Source of the DNA: Rikenellaceae bacterium
GTDB taxonomy: Bacteria; Bacteroidota; Bacteroidia; Bacteroidales; Rikenellaceae
NCBI GenBank assembly: GCA_017935625.1
Contig: JAGBHC010000053.1
Coordinates: forward strand, 1-53,547
Direction: 5' to 3'
DNA: 53,547 bases
The first letter of the stretch is position 1; every line of letters starts with the position of its first letter. A program made the position numbers and the translations under genes. The notes beneath the pieces were generated by a model. The model was not told where the DNA came from. It saw nothing but the letters and a program-made list of their open reading frames with translations, and made no database searches. This document shows, in pieces, positions 17,301 through 24,250 of this stretch.

Positions 17301-17324
17301 GTAACTTTGCGACTGCAAAGTTAC
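17301..17324. promoter_or_regulatory. Palindrome containing the Hdr-operon -7 promoter element
   Basis: Perfect 10-bp arms (17301-17310 and 17315-17324) with a 4-base centre GACT. Each arm holds TAACTTTG; the minus-strand copy (17323-17316) is placed correctly to drive the Hdr-like operon, 28 bases before its start codon. The symmetry could also be an operator. Confidence 0.65.
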
Positions 17325-17381
17325 CCCTTAAATCTCTTCGCGCCCTACGCGCTAACACCTACTTCGAGTAGGTATAAATAC

Positions 17382-17891
17382 TTATTTTCCCTCTCCTTCC
17401 GCGGGCTTCCGCCGGCGCTCGTAATCCACGAATTCGAAGGGCGAGGGGAACTGCTCTCCGCGGGGATGGCTCTCCCGGGCGGTTTCGCGCCACACGGCCG
17501 GGTCGATGTCCGGAAAGAGGGTGTCGCCCCGGTAGGCGGCGTGCACTTCGGTGACGTAGAGCCGGTCGGCCAGCTCCATCGCCTGCCGGTAGATTTCGCC
17601 GCCGCCGATGATGAAGAGCTCCTCCTGCGGCGGGAATATCCCCACGGCCTCCTCCAGCGAGTGGGCCGTGAGCGTCCCCTCGGCCCGGAAGCCGGCATTG
17701 CGCGTGACCACCACGTTGGTGCGGCGGGGCAGCGGACGGCCCAGCGATTCGAAGGTCTTGCGGCCCATAATCACCGGATGGCCGGTGGTGATGGCCTTGA
17801 AACGGCGCAAATCCTCCGAAATGTGCCACAGCAGCGTGTTGTCTGCGCCGATGACTCCGCCGTCGGCCACGGCTACGATGATGTTTATCAT
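17382..17891 (-). CDS. folA: Dihydrofolate reductase
   Basis: A 169-residue DHFR that regenerates tetrahydrofolate with NADPH, needed after thymidylate synthase oxidises the folate cofactor. The start MINIIVAVADGGVIG is the canonical first strand and Met20-type loop (VIGADNTLLWHISEDLRRFK). The NADPH site VIMGRKTFESLGRPLPRRTN and the later FIIGGGEIYRQAM are present; the acidic active-site residue is in the SEDLRRFK helix. It lies 188 bases downstream of thyA on the same strand, so the two enzymes of the thymidylate cycle are neighbours and may be co-transcribed. The 188-base gap is pyrimidine-rich and contains no gene. Confidence 0.96.
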   Translation of the reverse strand: MINIIVAVADGGVIGADNTLLWHISEDLRRFKAITTGHPVIMGRKTFESLGRPLPRRTNVVVTRNAGFRAEGTLTAHSLEEAVGIFPPQEELFIIGGGEIYRQAMELADRLYVTEVHAAYRGDTLFPDIDPAVWRETARESHPRGEQFPSPFEFVDYERRRKPAEGEGK

Positions 17892-18079
17892 AGATTCATA
17901 TCCTTGGTTTGCAAACTGTTCGGCGTCACAGGCCGGATGGTTCGTCCCGACCTTTTCAGCCTTTTGGGGTCTTTCCCGGCCGCTTCAGCCTTTCCGTTCT
18001 TTTCGGCCGCTCGGGTCGCTTCCGGCCGCAGCCGGGATGTGCGGAGCTCCGGTCGCGGGCTCCGGCGGTTTGGCCCCTC

Positions 18080-18973
18080 TCAGAACGACATGGGGGCCTT
18101 GATGGCGGGCCACGGGTCGTATCCTTCGAGGGTGAAATCTTCGTAGCGGTAGTCGAACAGGGATTTCACTTCGGGATTCAGCTTCATGCGCGGCAGCGGA
18201 CGGGGGGTGCGTGCGAGCTGCTCCTCCGCCTGCTCCATGTGGTTGAGATAGAGGTGCGTGTCGCCCAGCGTGTGGACGAACTCTCCCGGCAGAAGTCCGC
18301 ATTCGCGGGCCATCATCTGGGTCAGCAGGGCATAGGAGGCGATGTTGAACGGAACCCCCAGGAAGGTGTCGGCGCTGCGCTGGTAGAGCATGCACGAGAG
18401 CCGTCCTTCGGCGACGTAGAACTGAAAGAGTACGTGGCAGGGCGGCAGGGCCATCTCCTCCACTTCGGCCACGTTCCAGGCCGAAACCAGAATGCGCCGC
18501 GAGTCGGGGTTGTGTTTGATGAGCTCCAGCGCATTTCTAATCTGGTCGATGGTCTTTCCGTCGGGCCGCGGCCAGCTGCGCCACTGGTAGCCGTAGACGT
18601 GGTTGAGGTCGCCGTAGCGATAGCCCTCCAGGGGCGAAGGCTCTCCGCACTGTTCGAGGAACGTTTCGCGCGGGAGGGGCGTCGCGCCGCGGCGGGCGCA
18701 CAACTCGCCGTAGTAGCGGTAGGCGTCGTTGTCCCAGATGTGCACGCCGTTGTCCACCAGGTATCTGATGTTGGTGTCGCCGGCCAGAAACCACAGCAGT
18801 TCGTGAATCACCCCCTTGAGAAACACCTTCTTGGTGGTGAGCAGGGGGAATCCTTCGCCCAGGTCGAAGCGCATCTGATAGCCGAAGATGCTGCGCGTGC
18901 CGGTCCCGGTGCGGTCGCTTTTCACGACGCCCCGGTTGCGGATGGTTTCCAGAAGCCGGAGATACTGTTTCAT
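18080..18973 (-). CDS. thyA: Thymidylate synthase
   Basis: A 297-residue ThyA that converts dUMP to dTMP with methylene-tetrahydrofolate. Landmarks are the N-terminal [20 protein letters not shown] (phosphate-binding arginine), the active-site cysteine in [12 protein letters not shown], the [19 protein letters not shown] loop and the GDTHLYLNH segment. It is about 30 residues longer than the E. coli enzyme because of an insertion in the small domain ([19 protein letters not shown]), as seen in other long ThyA forms. The ATG overlaps the lpxH stop (18970-18973). A dCMP deaminase elsewhere in the window supplies dUMP. Confidence 0.97.
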   Translation of the reverse strand: MKQYLRLLETIRNRGVVKSDRTGTGTRSIFGYQMRFDLGEGFPLLTTKKVFLKGVIHELLWFLAGDTNIRYLVDNGVHIWDNDAYRYYGELCARRGATPLPRETFLEQCGEPSPLEGYRYGDLNHVYGYQWRSWPRPDGKTIDQIRNALELIKHNPDSRRILVSAWNVAEVEEMALPPCHVLFQFYVAEGRLSCMLYQRSADTFLGVPFNIASYALLTQMMARECGLLPGEFVHTLGDTHLYLNHMEQAEEQLARTPRPLPRMKLNPEVKSLFDYRYEDFTLEGYDPWPAIKAPMSF

Positions 18974-19710
18974 CGTTCGATTCGTTTAAGGGTGATTTCG
19001 CCCCGGTCGTCCATGACCGCATAGGCCGGGTTCTCGAACCACTCGCCCAGAAAGAACGCCCGGCGTCTTTCGTCGAGCGGGTACTCCTCCAGACAGTGGA
19101 TGTGGCCGAAAATGAAGTAGTCGGCGTCGCAGTGCTCCAGGAACCGGCGGGCGAAGCCTATCTGGGGCTCCTGCTCGCCGCAGAAGGTCTTGGTGACGCT
19201 TTTGGCCTTGCGGCTCGATTCCGACCAGCGGTTGCCGAAGGCGAGCGCCAGGTCGGGATGCACCAGCCACGAGAAGAGCCAGCGGGCGGTGCGGCTGCGG
19301 AAGACGGCGTTCATGAGCCGCAGCATCGGCCGCCGTCCCACGTTCAGGTTGTCGCCGTGGGCGATGAAGACCTTCTTGCCGCCGAGGGTCAGCAGCTCGG
19401 GCCGTTCGTGTATCTCCACGCCGCATTCGCTGCGGAAGTAGTCCCTCACCCACATGTCGTGGTTGCCCGGGAAGAAGTGGATGCGCACCCCCCGGTCGGA
19501 GAGTTCGGCCAGCTTGCCGAGCGTGCGCACCTGCCCTTTGGGGACCACCCGGCGGTATTCGAACCAGAAGTCGAAGATGTCGCCCACCAGGAACAGGGCG
19601 TCGGCATCGGCGCTCACCCGGTCGAGCCACTCGACGAAGAGCTTCTCCTTGCGTCGGGGGTCGCCGTCGGTCTGAAGTCCGAGATGGATGTCCGAAACGA
19701 AATAGTACAT
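18970..19710 (-). CDS. lpxH: UDP-2,3-diacylglucosamine diphosphatase LpxH-like
   Basis: A 246-residue calcineurin-like metallophosphoesterase. LpxH cleaves UDP-2,3-diacylglucosamine to lipid X and UMP in lipid A synthesis at the inner membrane. The five metal-binding blocks are visible: SDIHLG (6-11), [21 protein letters not shown] and GHIHCLEE. The FDFWFEY and [10 protein letters not shown] stretches are typical of the LpxH branch rather than of general phosphoesterases. The start is at 19710, 27 bases after the upstream lipoprotein gene, and the gene overlaps thyA, so these three genes probably form one operon. Confidence 0.92.
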   Translation of the reverse strand: MYYFVSDIHLGLQTDGDPRRKEKLFVEWLDRVSADADALFLVGDIFDFWFEYRRVVPKGQVRTLGKLAELSDRGVRIHFFPGNHDMWVRDYFRSECGVEIHERPELLTLGGKKVFIAHGDNLNVGRRPMLRLMNAVFRSRTARWLFSWLVHPDLALAFGNRWSESSRKAKSVTKTFCGEQEPQIGFARRFLEHCDADYFIFGHIHCLEEYPLDERRRAFFLGEWFENPAYAVMDDRGEITLKRIER

Positions 19711-19737
19711 GGCGGAGGGGCTGTGTGCGGCGGCGCG

Positions 19738-20889
19738 TTATTTGAGCAGCGCGCCGAGTTTGCTTTCGAGCTGGGTTCCTGCGAGGTCCTTGCCGGCCAG
19801 GTTGCCGTTGCGGTCGATGAGGAAGTTGGTCGGAACGCTGGCGACGTTATAGCTTCTGACGGCGGGCGAGGCGCCTCCCTTGAAGTCGCACACCGAAATC
19901 CAGGGCAGTTTCTGGTTCTGTACGGCGGTGACCCACGCCGGACGCGACGTATCGACCGAAACCTGGTAGATTTCGAAGCCCTTGTCGGCGAACTTGGCGT
20001 AGAGGTCCTTGAGTTCGGCGTTGTAGACGGTGGCGCGTTCCGAGGAGAGGCTCCAGAAGTCGAGCAGCACGACCTTCCCTTCGCCCAGCTGCGAGAGGCT
20101 CTGCATCTTGCCGTACATGTCGGGCAGGGTGATGTCGGGGTAGCCCCTCTGTTCGGCGCTGGCCAGCTCCTGGTTGAGCATCCGCACCATGTCGGCGTTG
20201 GCCTGCGCCTCGTCGAGGCTCTTCTTCAGGGCCAGCACGTAGGGCGAGGTGGGGTGGGAGACCAGGGTCGAGTCGCACACCATCCGGTAGTAGACGAAGT
20301 CGGTGTTGCCGTTGAAAAGCGTCTCGTCGCCCGGAAGACGCTGGTAAAGTGCATAGACTGCGGCCAGCGAGCCGGCGTTCTCGGTGATGAACCTTATCTG
20401 TTCGCGCTTGATGGCCGCATACTCCTTGGCATAGCGGGCCGTGAGCTCCTTCTGCTGTTCGCTGCCGTTTTCGGCGGCGGAGTAGAGGTTGGCTATCGAG
20501 TCGAGCGAGAGCGTACCCTGCACCAGAATGGAGTTGAGCCGGCGGATGAGCTCCGATTCGGGCGAGCCCTCCACGGTGTAGGTTTTGGAGATGCCGCCTA
20601 CCGAGCTGACGTATACCTTCTCGCCGGGCGAGAGCATCAGGGGCACGAATTCGTCCTTCACCTTCAGGTTGAACTGCGTGGGTTGCTGGTCGGCGAGGGA
20701 AATGTCGAATTTGAAATTGCCCATGGCGTCGGTCACGACGGTATCGACCACGCGTTTGGCCGCGGGGGTCACCATCTCCAGATAGACGCTCACTTTGTCG
20801 TTGCCGGCGAAACGGCCGCTCAGTTTCACTTTCGGCTGTCCGCACGAAACCAGCACGGCGGCCAAACCAAGTACGATTAGTTTTTTCAT
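19738..20889 (-). CDS. DUF4369/thioredoxin-fold lipoprotein lacking the CXXC motif
   Basis: A 383-residue lipoprotein (signal MKKLIVLGLAAVLVSC, Cys16). Residues about 20-110 are the DUF4369-type beta domain (KLSGRFAGNDKVSVYLEM...DAMGNFKFDI). A helical linker follows, then a thioredoxin-like domain from about 245 with ITLPDMYGKMQSLSQLGEGKVVLLDFW and the cis-proline region ASVPTNFLIDRNGNL. The place of the catalytic CXXC is taken by S283-E-R-A286 after FW279, so there is no redox dithiol. In Bacteroidetes such proteins usually keep CXXC and act in periplasmic thiol exchange; this one may instead bind a partner. The start at 20889 is fixed by a -7 element at 20916-20923 that overlaps the more distal ATG. 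Confidence 0.88.
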   Translation of the reverse strand: MKKLIVLGLAAVLVSCGQPKVKLSGRFAGNDKVSVYLEMVTPAAKRVVDTVVTDAMGNFKFDISLADQQPTQFNLKVKDEFVPLMLSPGEKVYVSSVGGISKTYTVEGSPESELIRRLNSILVQGTLSLDSIANLYSAAENGSEQQKELTARYAKEYAAIKREQIRFITENAGSLAAVYALYQRLPGDETLFNGNTDFVYYRMVCDSTLVSHPTSPYVLALKKSLDEAQANADMVRMLNQELASAEQRGYPDITLPDMYGKMQSLSQLGEGKVVLLDFWSLSSERATVYNAELKDLYAKFADKGFEIYQVSVDTSRPAWVTAVQNQKLPWISVCDFKGGASPAVRSYNVASVPTNFLIDRNGNLAGKDLAGTQLESKLGALLK

Positions 20890-20915
20890 TGACTTAATAT
20901 GACATAAACGAAACA

Positions 20916-20923
20916 CAAAGATA
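20916..20923 (-). promoter_or_regulatory. -7 promoter element (TATCTTTG) for the DUF4369-lpxH-thyA operon
   Basis: Minus-strand TATCTTTG, 26 bases before the start codon at 20889. No -33 match at normal spacing. Confidence 0.65.
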
Positions 20924-20987
20924 GGACTTTTATTCCAATAAAAGAAACGTTGCGGCCTACCTTTAAAGTATGCTTTTCCGCGGAGGG

Positions 20988-21635
20988 CTATTTCACCGGA
21001 CGGCGGTGGAGGTTGTTGCTCTTCCCGTTTTTCTGTTTTTTGTTCTGGTGGGGGCTCTTTTTGTTACGCGGCGTTTGGAACTGTTTATAGTCGCTTTTGA
21101 GATTATTGAGGGCGATTTCATCCACGGTAATCCTGTTTTCGGACATCCGCTTTATGTCTTTTATGATGGCTTCGTTGTTGGGGTGCTCTTCGTTGTACTC
21201 GTAGCTTTTGGCACGCATGAAGCGGGCCACGTTGCTGATGACCTCGTCCGTGGCGCGGCGGTCGGCTCCCTCCAGCGAACGGAGGATGCGTTCGATGTTC
21301 TTGCCGTAGTGCTTGAACATTATCCGCTTGGCGGGATAGGGCATCTTTTCGGGCCGGGCGCTGAGCGAACTGCGCGAGGGAATGGGATAGGGCGAATCGA
21401 CATCGAGCTGAAAATCAGCCATGATGAACAGATGGTCCCAAAGCTTGTGGGCCAAATCGGCCGTGTCGCGCAGCGTGGTGTTGAGGTTGCCCATCACGGC
21501 AATCACCAGCCGGGCCTGACGGTTGCGCTCCTCGCGGTCTTCGATGGTCATCAGGTAGTCCACCATTTCGTGTATGTGCCGGCCGTACTCCGGCAAGAAG
21601 AGTTTTTTACGCTCGTAATTGTAGTTCTTGTTCAT
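20988..21635 (-). CDS. DUF4290-family protein
   Basis: A 215-residue cytoplasmic protein of a family restricted to Bacteroidetes and of unknown function. The start MNKNYNYERKKLFLPEYGRHI and the region NRQARLVIAVMGNLNTTLRDT are family hallmarks, as is the HKLWDHLFIMADFQLDVDSPY segment. The protein is helical, and its last 40 residues are lysine/arginine/asparagine-rich, suggesting nucleic-acid or ribosome contact (inference). The start at 21635 is preferred over 21671 because the family begins here. In other Bacteroidetes the gene is often close to murA; here murA is about 2.6 kb away. A possible promoter (21830-21823) would give a leader near 190 bases. Confidence 0.85.
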   Translation of the reverse strand: MNKNYNYERKKLFLPEYGRHIHEMVDYLMTIEDREERNRQARLVIAVMGNLNTTLRDTADLAHKLWDHLFIMADFQLDVDSPYPIPSRSSLSARPEKMPYPAKRIMFKHYGKNIERILRSLEGADRRATDEVISNVARFMRAKSYEYNEEHPNNEAIIKDIKRMSENRITVDEIALNNLKSDYKQFQTPRNKKSPHQNKKQKNGKSNNLHRRPVK

Positions 21636-21811
21636 ATTAGAATGAGAATTGGGCCCTTTTTCTCTTTTCAATCGGCGACCGACGATACCGGATGCAGACT
21701 CGCGAATGGAACGAAAAGATTCCGGGCATGACGAATCAGAAGCCTCGAAACCGCTCCTCCGCGCTTCCCCGGACGTGAGCGGCCGGAGGGTGCGGGTGAT
21801 GCGTTATTTCT

Positions 21812-21830
21812 TAACTTTGGGACAAATATA
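21812..21830. promoter_or_regulatory. Overlapping divergent -7 elements
   Basis: Plus-strand TAACTTTG at 21812-21819 points to the sigma-54 activator gene; minus-strand TATATTTG at 21830-21823 points to the DUF4290 gene. Only three bases separate them, so polymerase binding at the two should be mutually exclusive. A 7-bp inverted repeat (21833-21839 with 21845-21851) follows on the right. Confidence 0.6.
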
Positions 21831-21871
21831 GTCGTTATTTCCGGAATAACGATAAAATCGTGCAAAATATT

Positions 21872-23041
21872 ATGACAAAAGTTCTGGTGATAGAGAGTTC
21901 GAAAAGCATTCGCAACACGCTAAAGGAGAGATTGGAATACGAAGGCTATTCCGTGGAGAGCCTCCCTTCCTACGACCAGGCCGACCTGCAGGTGCAGCGG
22001 CTGCGGTTCGATGTGGTCATCTGCGACCGCCTGGACGGCAAGCTGCCCAACGGCGTGCCTTTCATATACCTTTCGTCCGACCCCTCGGTCGAGGCGGCGG
22101 TCGGGTCGGTGAAGGCGGGGGCCTCGGACTTCATCGCCAAACCCATCGACATGAACCATCTGCTGGGGGCCATCCGCAAAATCGACGGCGGGGCGGCCGC
22201 CCCGCAGCCCGCCGCGAAGTCCGCCTCCGTGCGCAGGACGCGCAGGCAGACGGTGGAACCCATCATCGGCGAATCGCCGCAGATACTGCATGTCAAGCAC
22301 CTGATAGATAAGGTGGCGCCCTCGATGGCCCGCGTGCTCATAACCGGCTCCAACGGCACCGGCAAGGAGCTGGTGGCGCATTGGCTCCATGCCAAGAGCG
22401 CCCGGGCCGACGCGCCGTTCGTGGAGGTCAATTGCGCGGCCATCCCCTCGGAACTCATCGAGAGCGAGCTGTTCGGACACGAGAAGGGGGCCTTCACCTC
22501 GGCCGTCAAGCAGCGCAAAGGCAAGTTCGAGCAGGCCGACGGCGGGACGCTCTTCATGGACGAAATCGGCGACATGAGCCTTCCGGCGCAGGCCAAGGTG
22601 CTGCGTGCGCTGCAGGAGAACAAGATAAGCCGTGTGGGCAGCGACCGCGACCTGGACGTGGACGTGCGGGTGATTGCCGCCACCAACAAGAACCTGCGCG
22701 AGGAGATTGCGGCCGGACGTTTCCGCGAGGACCTCTATCACCGGTTGAGCGTCATCATGATACATGTGCCGGCTCTCTGCGACCGGCGTGAGGACATTCC
22801 GCTGCTGGTGCGGCACTTCATCGCCTCGATTTGCGACGAGTACGACATTCCCGTCAAGGAGATGGAGCCGGAGGCGGTGGCCGAGCTGCAGGCGATGCCG
22901 TGGAGCGGCAACATCCGCGAGCTGCGCAATGTCATCGAACGGCTCATTATCCTCAGCGGCGACACCATCACCCTCGAGGACACCCTCACCTATGCCGCCG
23001 GCACCGACCTGGCGACGGTCTTCGACCGCCGGACCGCCTGA
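21872..23041 (+). CDS. Sigma-54 AAA+ activator with degenerate receiver and no HTH domain
   Basis: A 389-residue NtrC-like protein. The receiver domain (1-105) keeps D52 (ICDRLDG), a Ser pair in YLSSD and K90 (KPID), but the acidic pair is replaced (VIE8-S9-S10) and the segment between D52 and the next strand is about 15-20 residues shorter than usual. The AAA+ domain (about 128-360) is intact: GESPQILHVKHLI, Walker A GSNGTGKE (159-166), the sigma-54-contact loop as GAFTSA (206-211) instead of GAFTGA, Walker B LFMDEIGD, and the arginine-finger region. The protein ends 28 residues after WSGNIRELRNVIERLIIL without a Fis-type DNA-binding helix-turn-helix. ATG 21872 is chosen over GTG 21860. No histidine kinase gene is adjacent. 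Confidence 0.88.
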   Translation: MTKVLVIESSKSIRNTLKERLEYEGYSVESLPSYDQADLQVQRLRFDVVICDRLDGKLPNGVPFIYLSSDPSVEAAVGSVKAGASDFIAKPIDMNHLLGAIRKIDGGAAAPQPAAKSASVRRTRRQTVEPIIGESPQILHVKHLIDKVAPSMARVLITGSNGTGKELVAHWLHAKSARADAPFVEVNCAAIPSELIESELFGHEKGAFTSAVKQRKGKFEQADGGTLFMDEIGDMSLPAQAKVLRALQENKISRVGSDRDLDVDVRVIAATNKNLREEIAAGRFREDLYHRLSVIMIHVPALCDRREDIPLLVRHFIASICDEYDIPVKEMEPEAVAELQAMPWSGNIRELRNVIERLIILSGDTITLEDTLTYAAGTDLATVFDRRTA

Positions 23042-23074
23042 GCGGGCTTTGGCCGGAATTTTTTCCGAACCCCG

Positions 23075-23262
23075 CCCGATGCTCTTGTCCGGTGCCTTTG
23101 TCCGATGTTGTCGCCCGGAGTCCTCGCCCGGAGTCCTCGCCCGATGCTCTTGTCCGGTGCCTTTGTCCGATGTTGTCGCCCGGAGTCCTCGCCCGGAGTC
23201 CTCGCCCGATGCTCTTGTCCGGTGCCTTTGTCCGATGTTGTCGCCCGGAGTCCTCGCCCGAT
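23075..23262. repeat. 65-bp tandem repeat (minisatellite), about 2.8 copies
   Basis: Unit boundaries at 23075, 23140 and 23205 (period exactly 65). Each full unit runs from CCCGATGCTCTTG to two copies of the 13-mer TCGCCCGGAGTCC; the third copy has only one 13-mer and then decays through further CCCGG/TTTGTCC variants to about 23335. Sixty-five is not a multiple of three, so the array is not a protein repeat. It lies immediately after the stop of the sigma-54 activator and before the convergent DUF486 gene. Confidence 0.93.
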
Positions 23263-23381
23263 GTCCCGTCCGGGGCTTTTGTCCGGAGCCTTTGCCCGGT
23301 GTGTCGCCCGGTGTGTCGCCCGGTGTCCTCGACTGATGTCCCTCCTCCGCCTGGGGCGGCCGGTGCGGGCCGGGGTGCGGG

Positions 23382-23750
23382 CTATTTCAGGAAGGCGAAT
23401 CCCACGGCCAGTATCAGGCAGCCGAAGGCCGCCAGATGGTTCCAGTGGAGGCTTTCGCCGCGGAAGAGCAGCGTGGAGAAGAGGGTGAAGACCACCAGCG
23501 TGATGACCTCCTGAATGATTTTGAGCTGCATGAGGGTGAAGGGGCCTCCGTTGCCCGCGAATCCGATGCGGTTGGCGGGAATCTGAAACGAATATTCGGC
23601 CAGCGCGATGCCCCACGAGAAGAGGATGACCGCGGCCAAAGGCCACGAGGTGGAGATTTTCATCTGCTGCAGTTTGAGATGGCCGTACCAGGCCACGGTC
23701 ATGAAGATGTTGGATATCACCAGCAGCAGAATGGTCCAGAGTGCTTTCAT
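23382..23750 (-). CDS. DMT-family (DUF486) small membrane protein
   Basis: A 122-residue integral membrane protein with four predicted helices: ALWTILLLVISNIFMTVAWY, a second around WPLAAVILFSWGIALAEY, a third in LKIIQEVITLVVFTLFSTLLF and a fourth at HLAAFGCLILAVGFAFLK. The family signatures AWYGHLK, FQIPANRIGF and FTLMQLKIIQEVITL identify DUF486, distantly related to small drug/metabolite transporters; substrate unknown. The start at 23750 gives the family's usual length; the reading frame upstream is open but unrelated. A minus-strand -7 element TATTTTTG lies at 23831-23824. It converges on the 65-bp repeat array. Confidence 0.88.
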   Translation of the reverse strand: MKALWTILLLVISNIFMTVAWYGHLKLQQMKISTSWPLAAVILFSWGIALAEYSFQIPANRIGFAGNGGPFTLMQLKIIQEVITLVVFTLFSTLLFRGESLHWNHLAAFGCLILAVGFAFLK

Positions 23751-23823
23751 AAGCGGATGTCTGAAAAGTTGAACGAACGCTCCGCCCGGACGCGTCCGAT
23801 GGCGGCGTGCGGCGAAACCGTTG

Positions 23824-23831
23824 CAAAAATA
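23824..23831 (-). promoter_or_regulatory. -7 promoter element (TATTTTTG) for the DUF486 gene
   Basis: Minus-strand TAnnTTTG match 73 bases before the start at 23750; no clear -33 element. Confidence 0.5.
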
Positions 23832-23920
23832 GGTCGAAAAAGTCATCCGTGAAAATTCCGCGGAATTTTCCGCATCGGAAAAAGCCGCGCCCTTTTTCTG
23901 CAATCCCGACCGAAATGGCT

Positions 23921-24232
23921 GTCTTCGGCTTCGCCTTGGATACTTCCGCCCGGCAAAATGCAAACAATAGTTTGCTTTTGCGCCCGCTTATTCGTCGTCT
24001 TCGGCTTCGCCTTGGATACTTCCGCCCGGCAAAATGCGAACAAGAGTTTGCTTTTGCGTTTTGCTTATTCGTCGTCTTTGGCTTCGCCTTAGATACTTCC
24101 GCCCGGCAAAATGCAAACAATAGTTTGCTTTTGCGTTTTGCTTATTCGTCGTCTTTGGCTTCGCCTTAGATACTTCCGCTCGGCAAAATGCAAACAATAG
24201 TTTGCTTTTGCGCTCGCTTATTCGTATCTTTG
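23921..24232. repeat. 76/77-bp tandem repeats with a conserved hairpin, ending in the murA promoter
   Basis: Four units start at 23921, 23997, 24074 and 24151 (spacing 76, 77, 77), with a truncated fifth start near 24226. Every unit carries GCAAAA-T-GCAAAC-AATA-GTTTGC-TTTTGC, a 12-bp stem with one bulged T; unit 2 has a G:U variant that preserves pairing. Each unit also has TTTG about 20 bases before a TCTTTG. In units 1-3 the junction reads GTCGTCTTCGG or GTCGTCTTTGG; after unit 4 it reads CGTATCTTTGAA and so becomes the murA -7 box. Confidence 0.93.
24201..24232 (+). promoter_or_regulatory. murA: murA promoter (TTTG-N20-TATCTTTG)
   Basis: TTTG at 24201-24204, 20-base spacer, TATCTTTG at 24225-24232, a full match to the Bacteroidetes consensus. 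The start codon is only 19 bases after the -7 box, so the leader is about 12 bases. The -33 lies inside the hairpin of the last repeat unit. Confidence 0.85.
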
Positions 24233-24250
24233 AATAAAAATTGTGCGATT

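Noticed and set aside
17892-18079. Hidden small gene between thyA and folA
   Set aside because: Only pyrimidine-rich sequence with stray open frames; no ribosome-binding site or family match.
22990-24120. Long minus-strand open frame (376 codons) across the 65-bp repeats and the DUF486 gene
   Set aside because: It runs through tandem repeats whose period is not a multiple of three, has Arg/Pro/Gly-biased content and overlaps a real gene in another frame.
23807-24197. Short repetitive peptides encoded in the 77-bp array on both strands
   Set aside because: The frames shift between 76- and 77-base units, no ribosome-binding site is seen, and the sequence is better explained as hairpin-bearing non-coding repeats.
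23921-24232. CRISPR array upstream of murA
   Set aside because: The units are contiguous, with no unique spacers between short repeats, and no cas genes are present.
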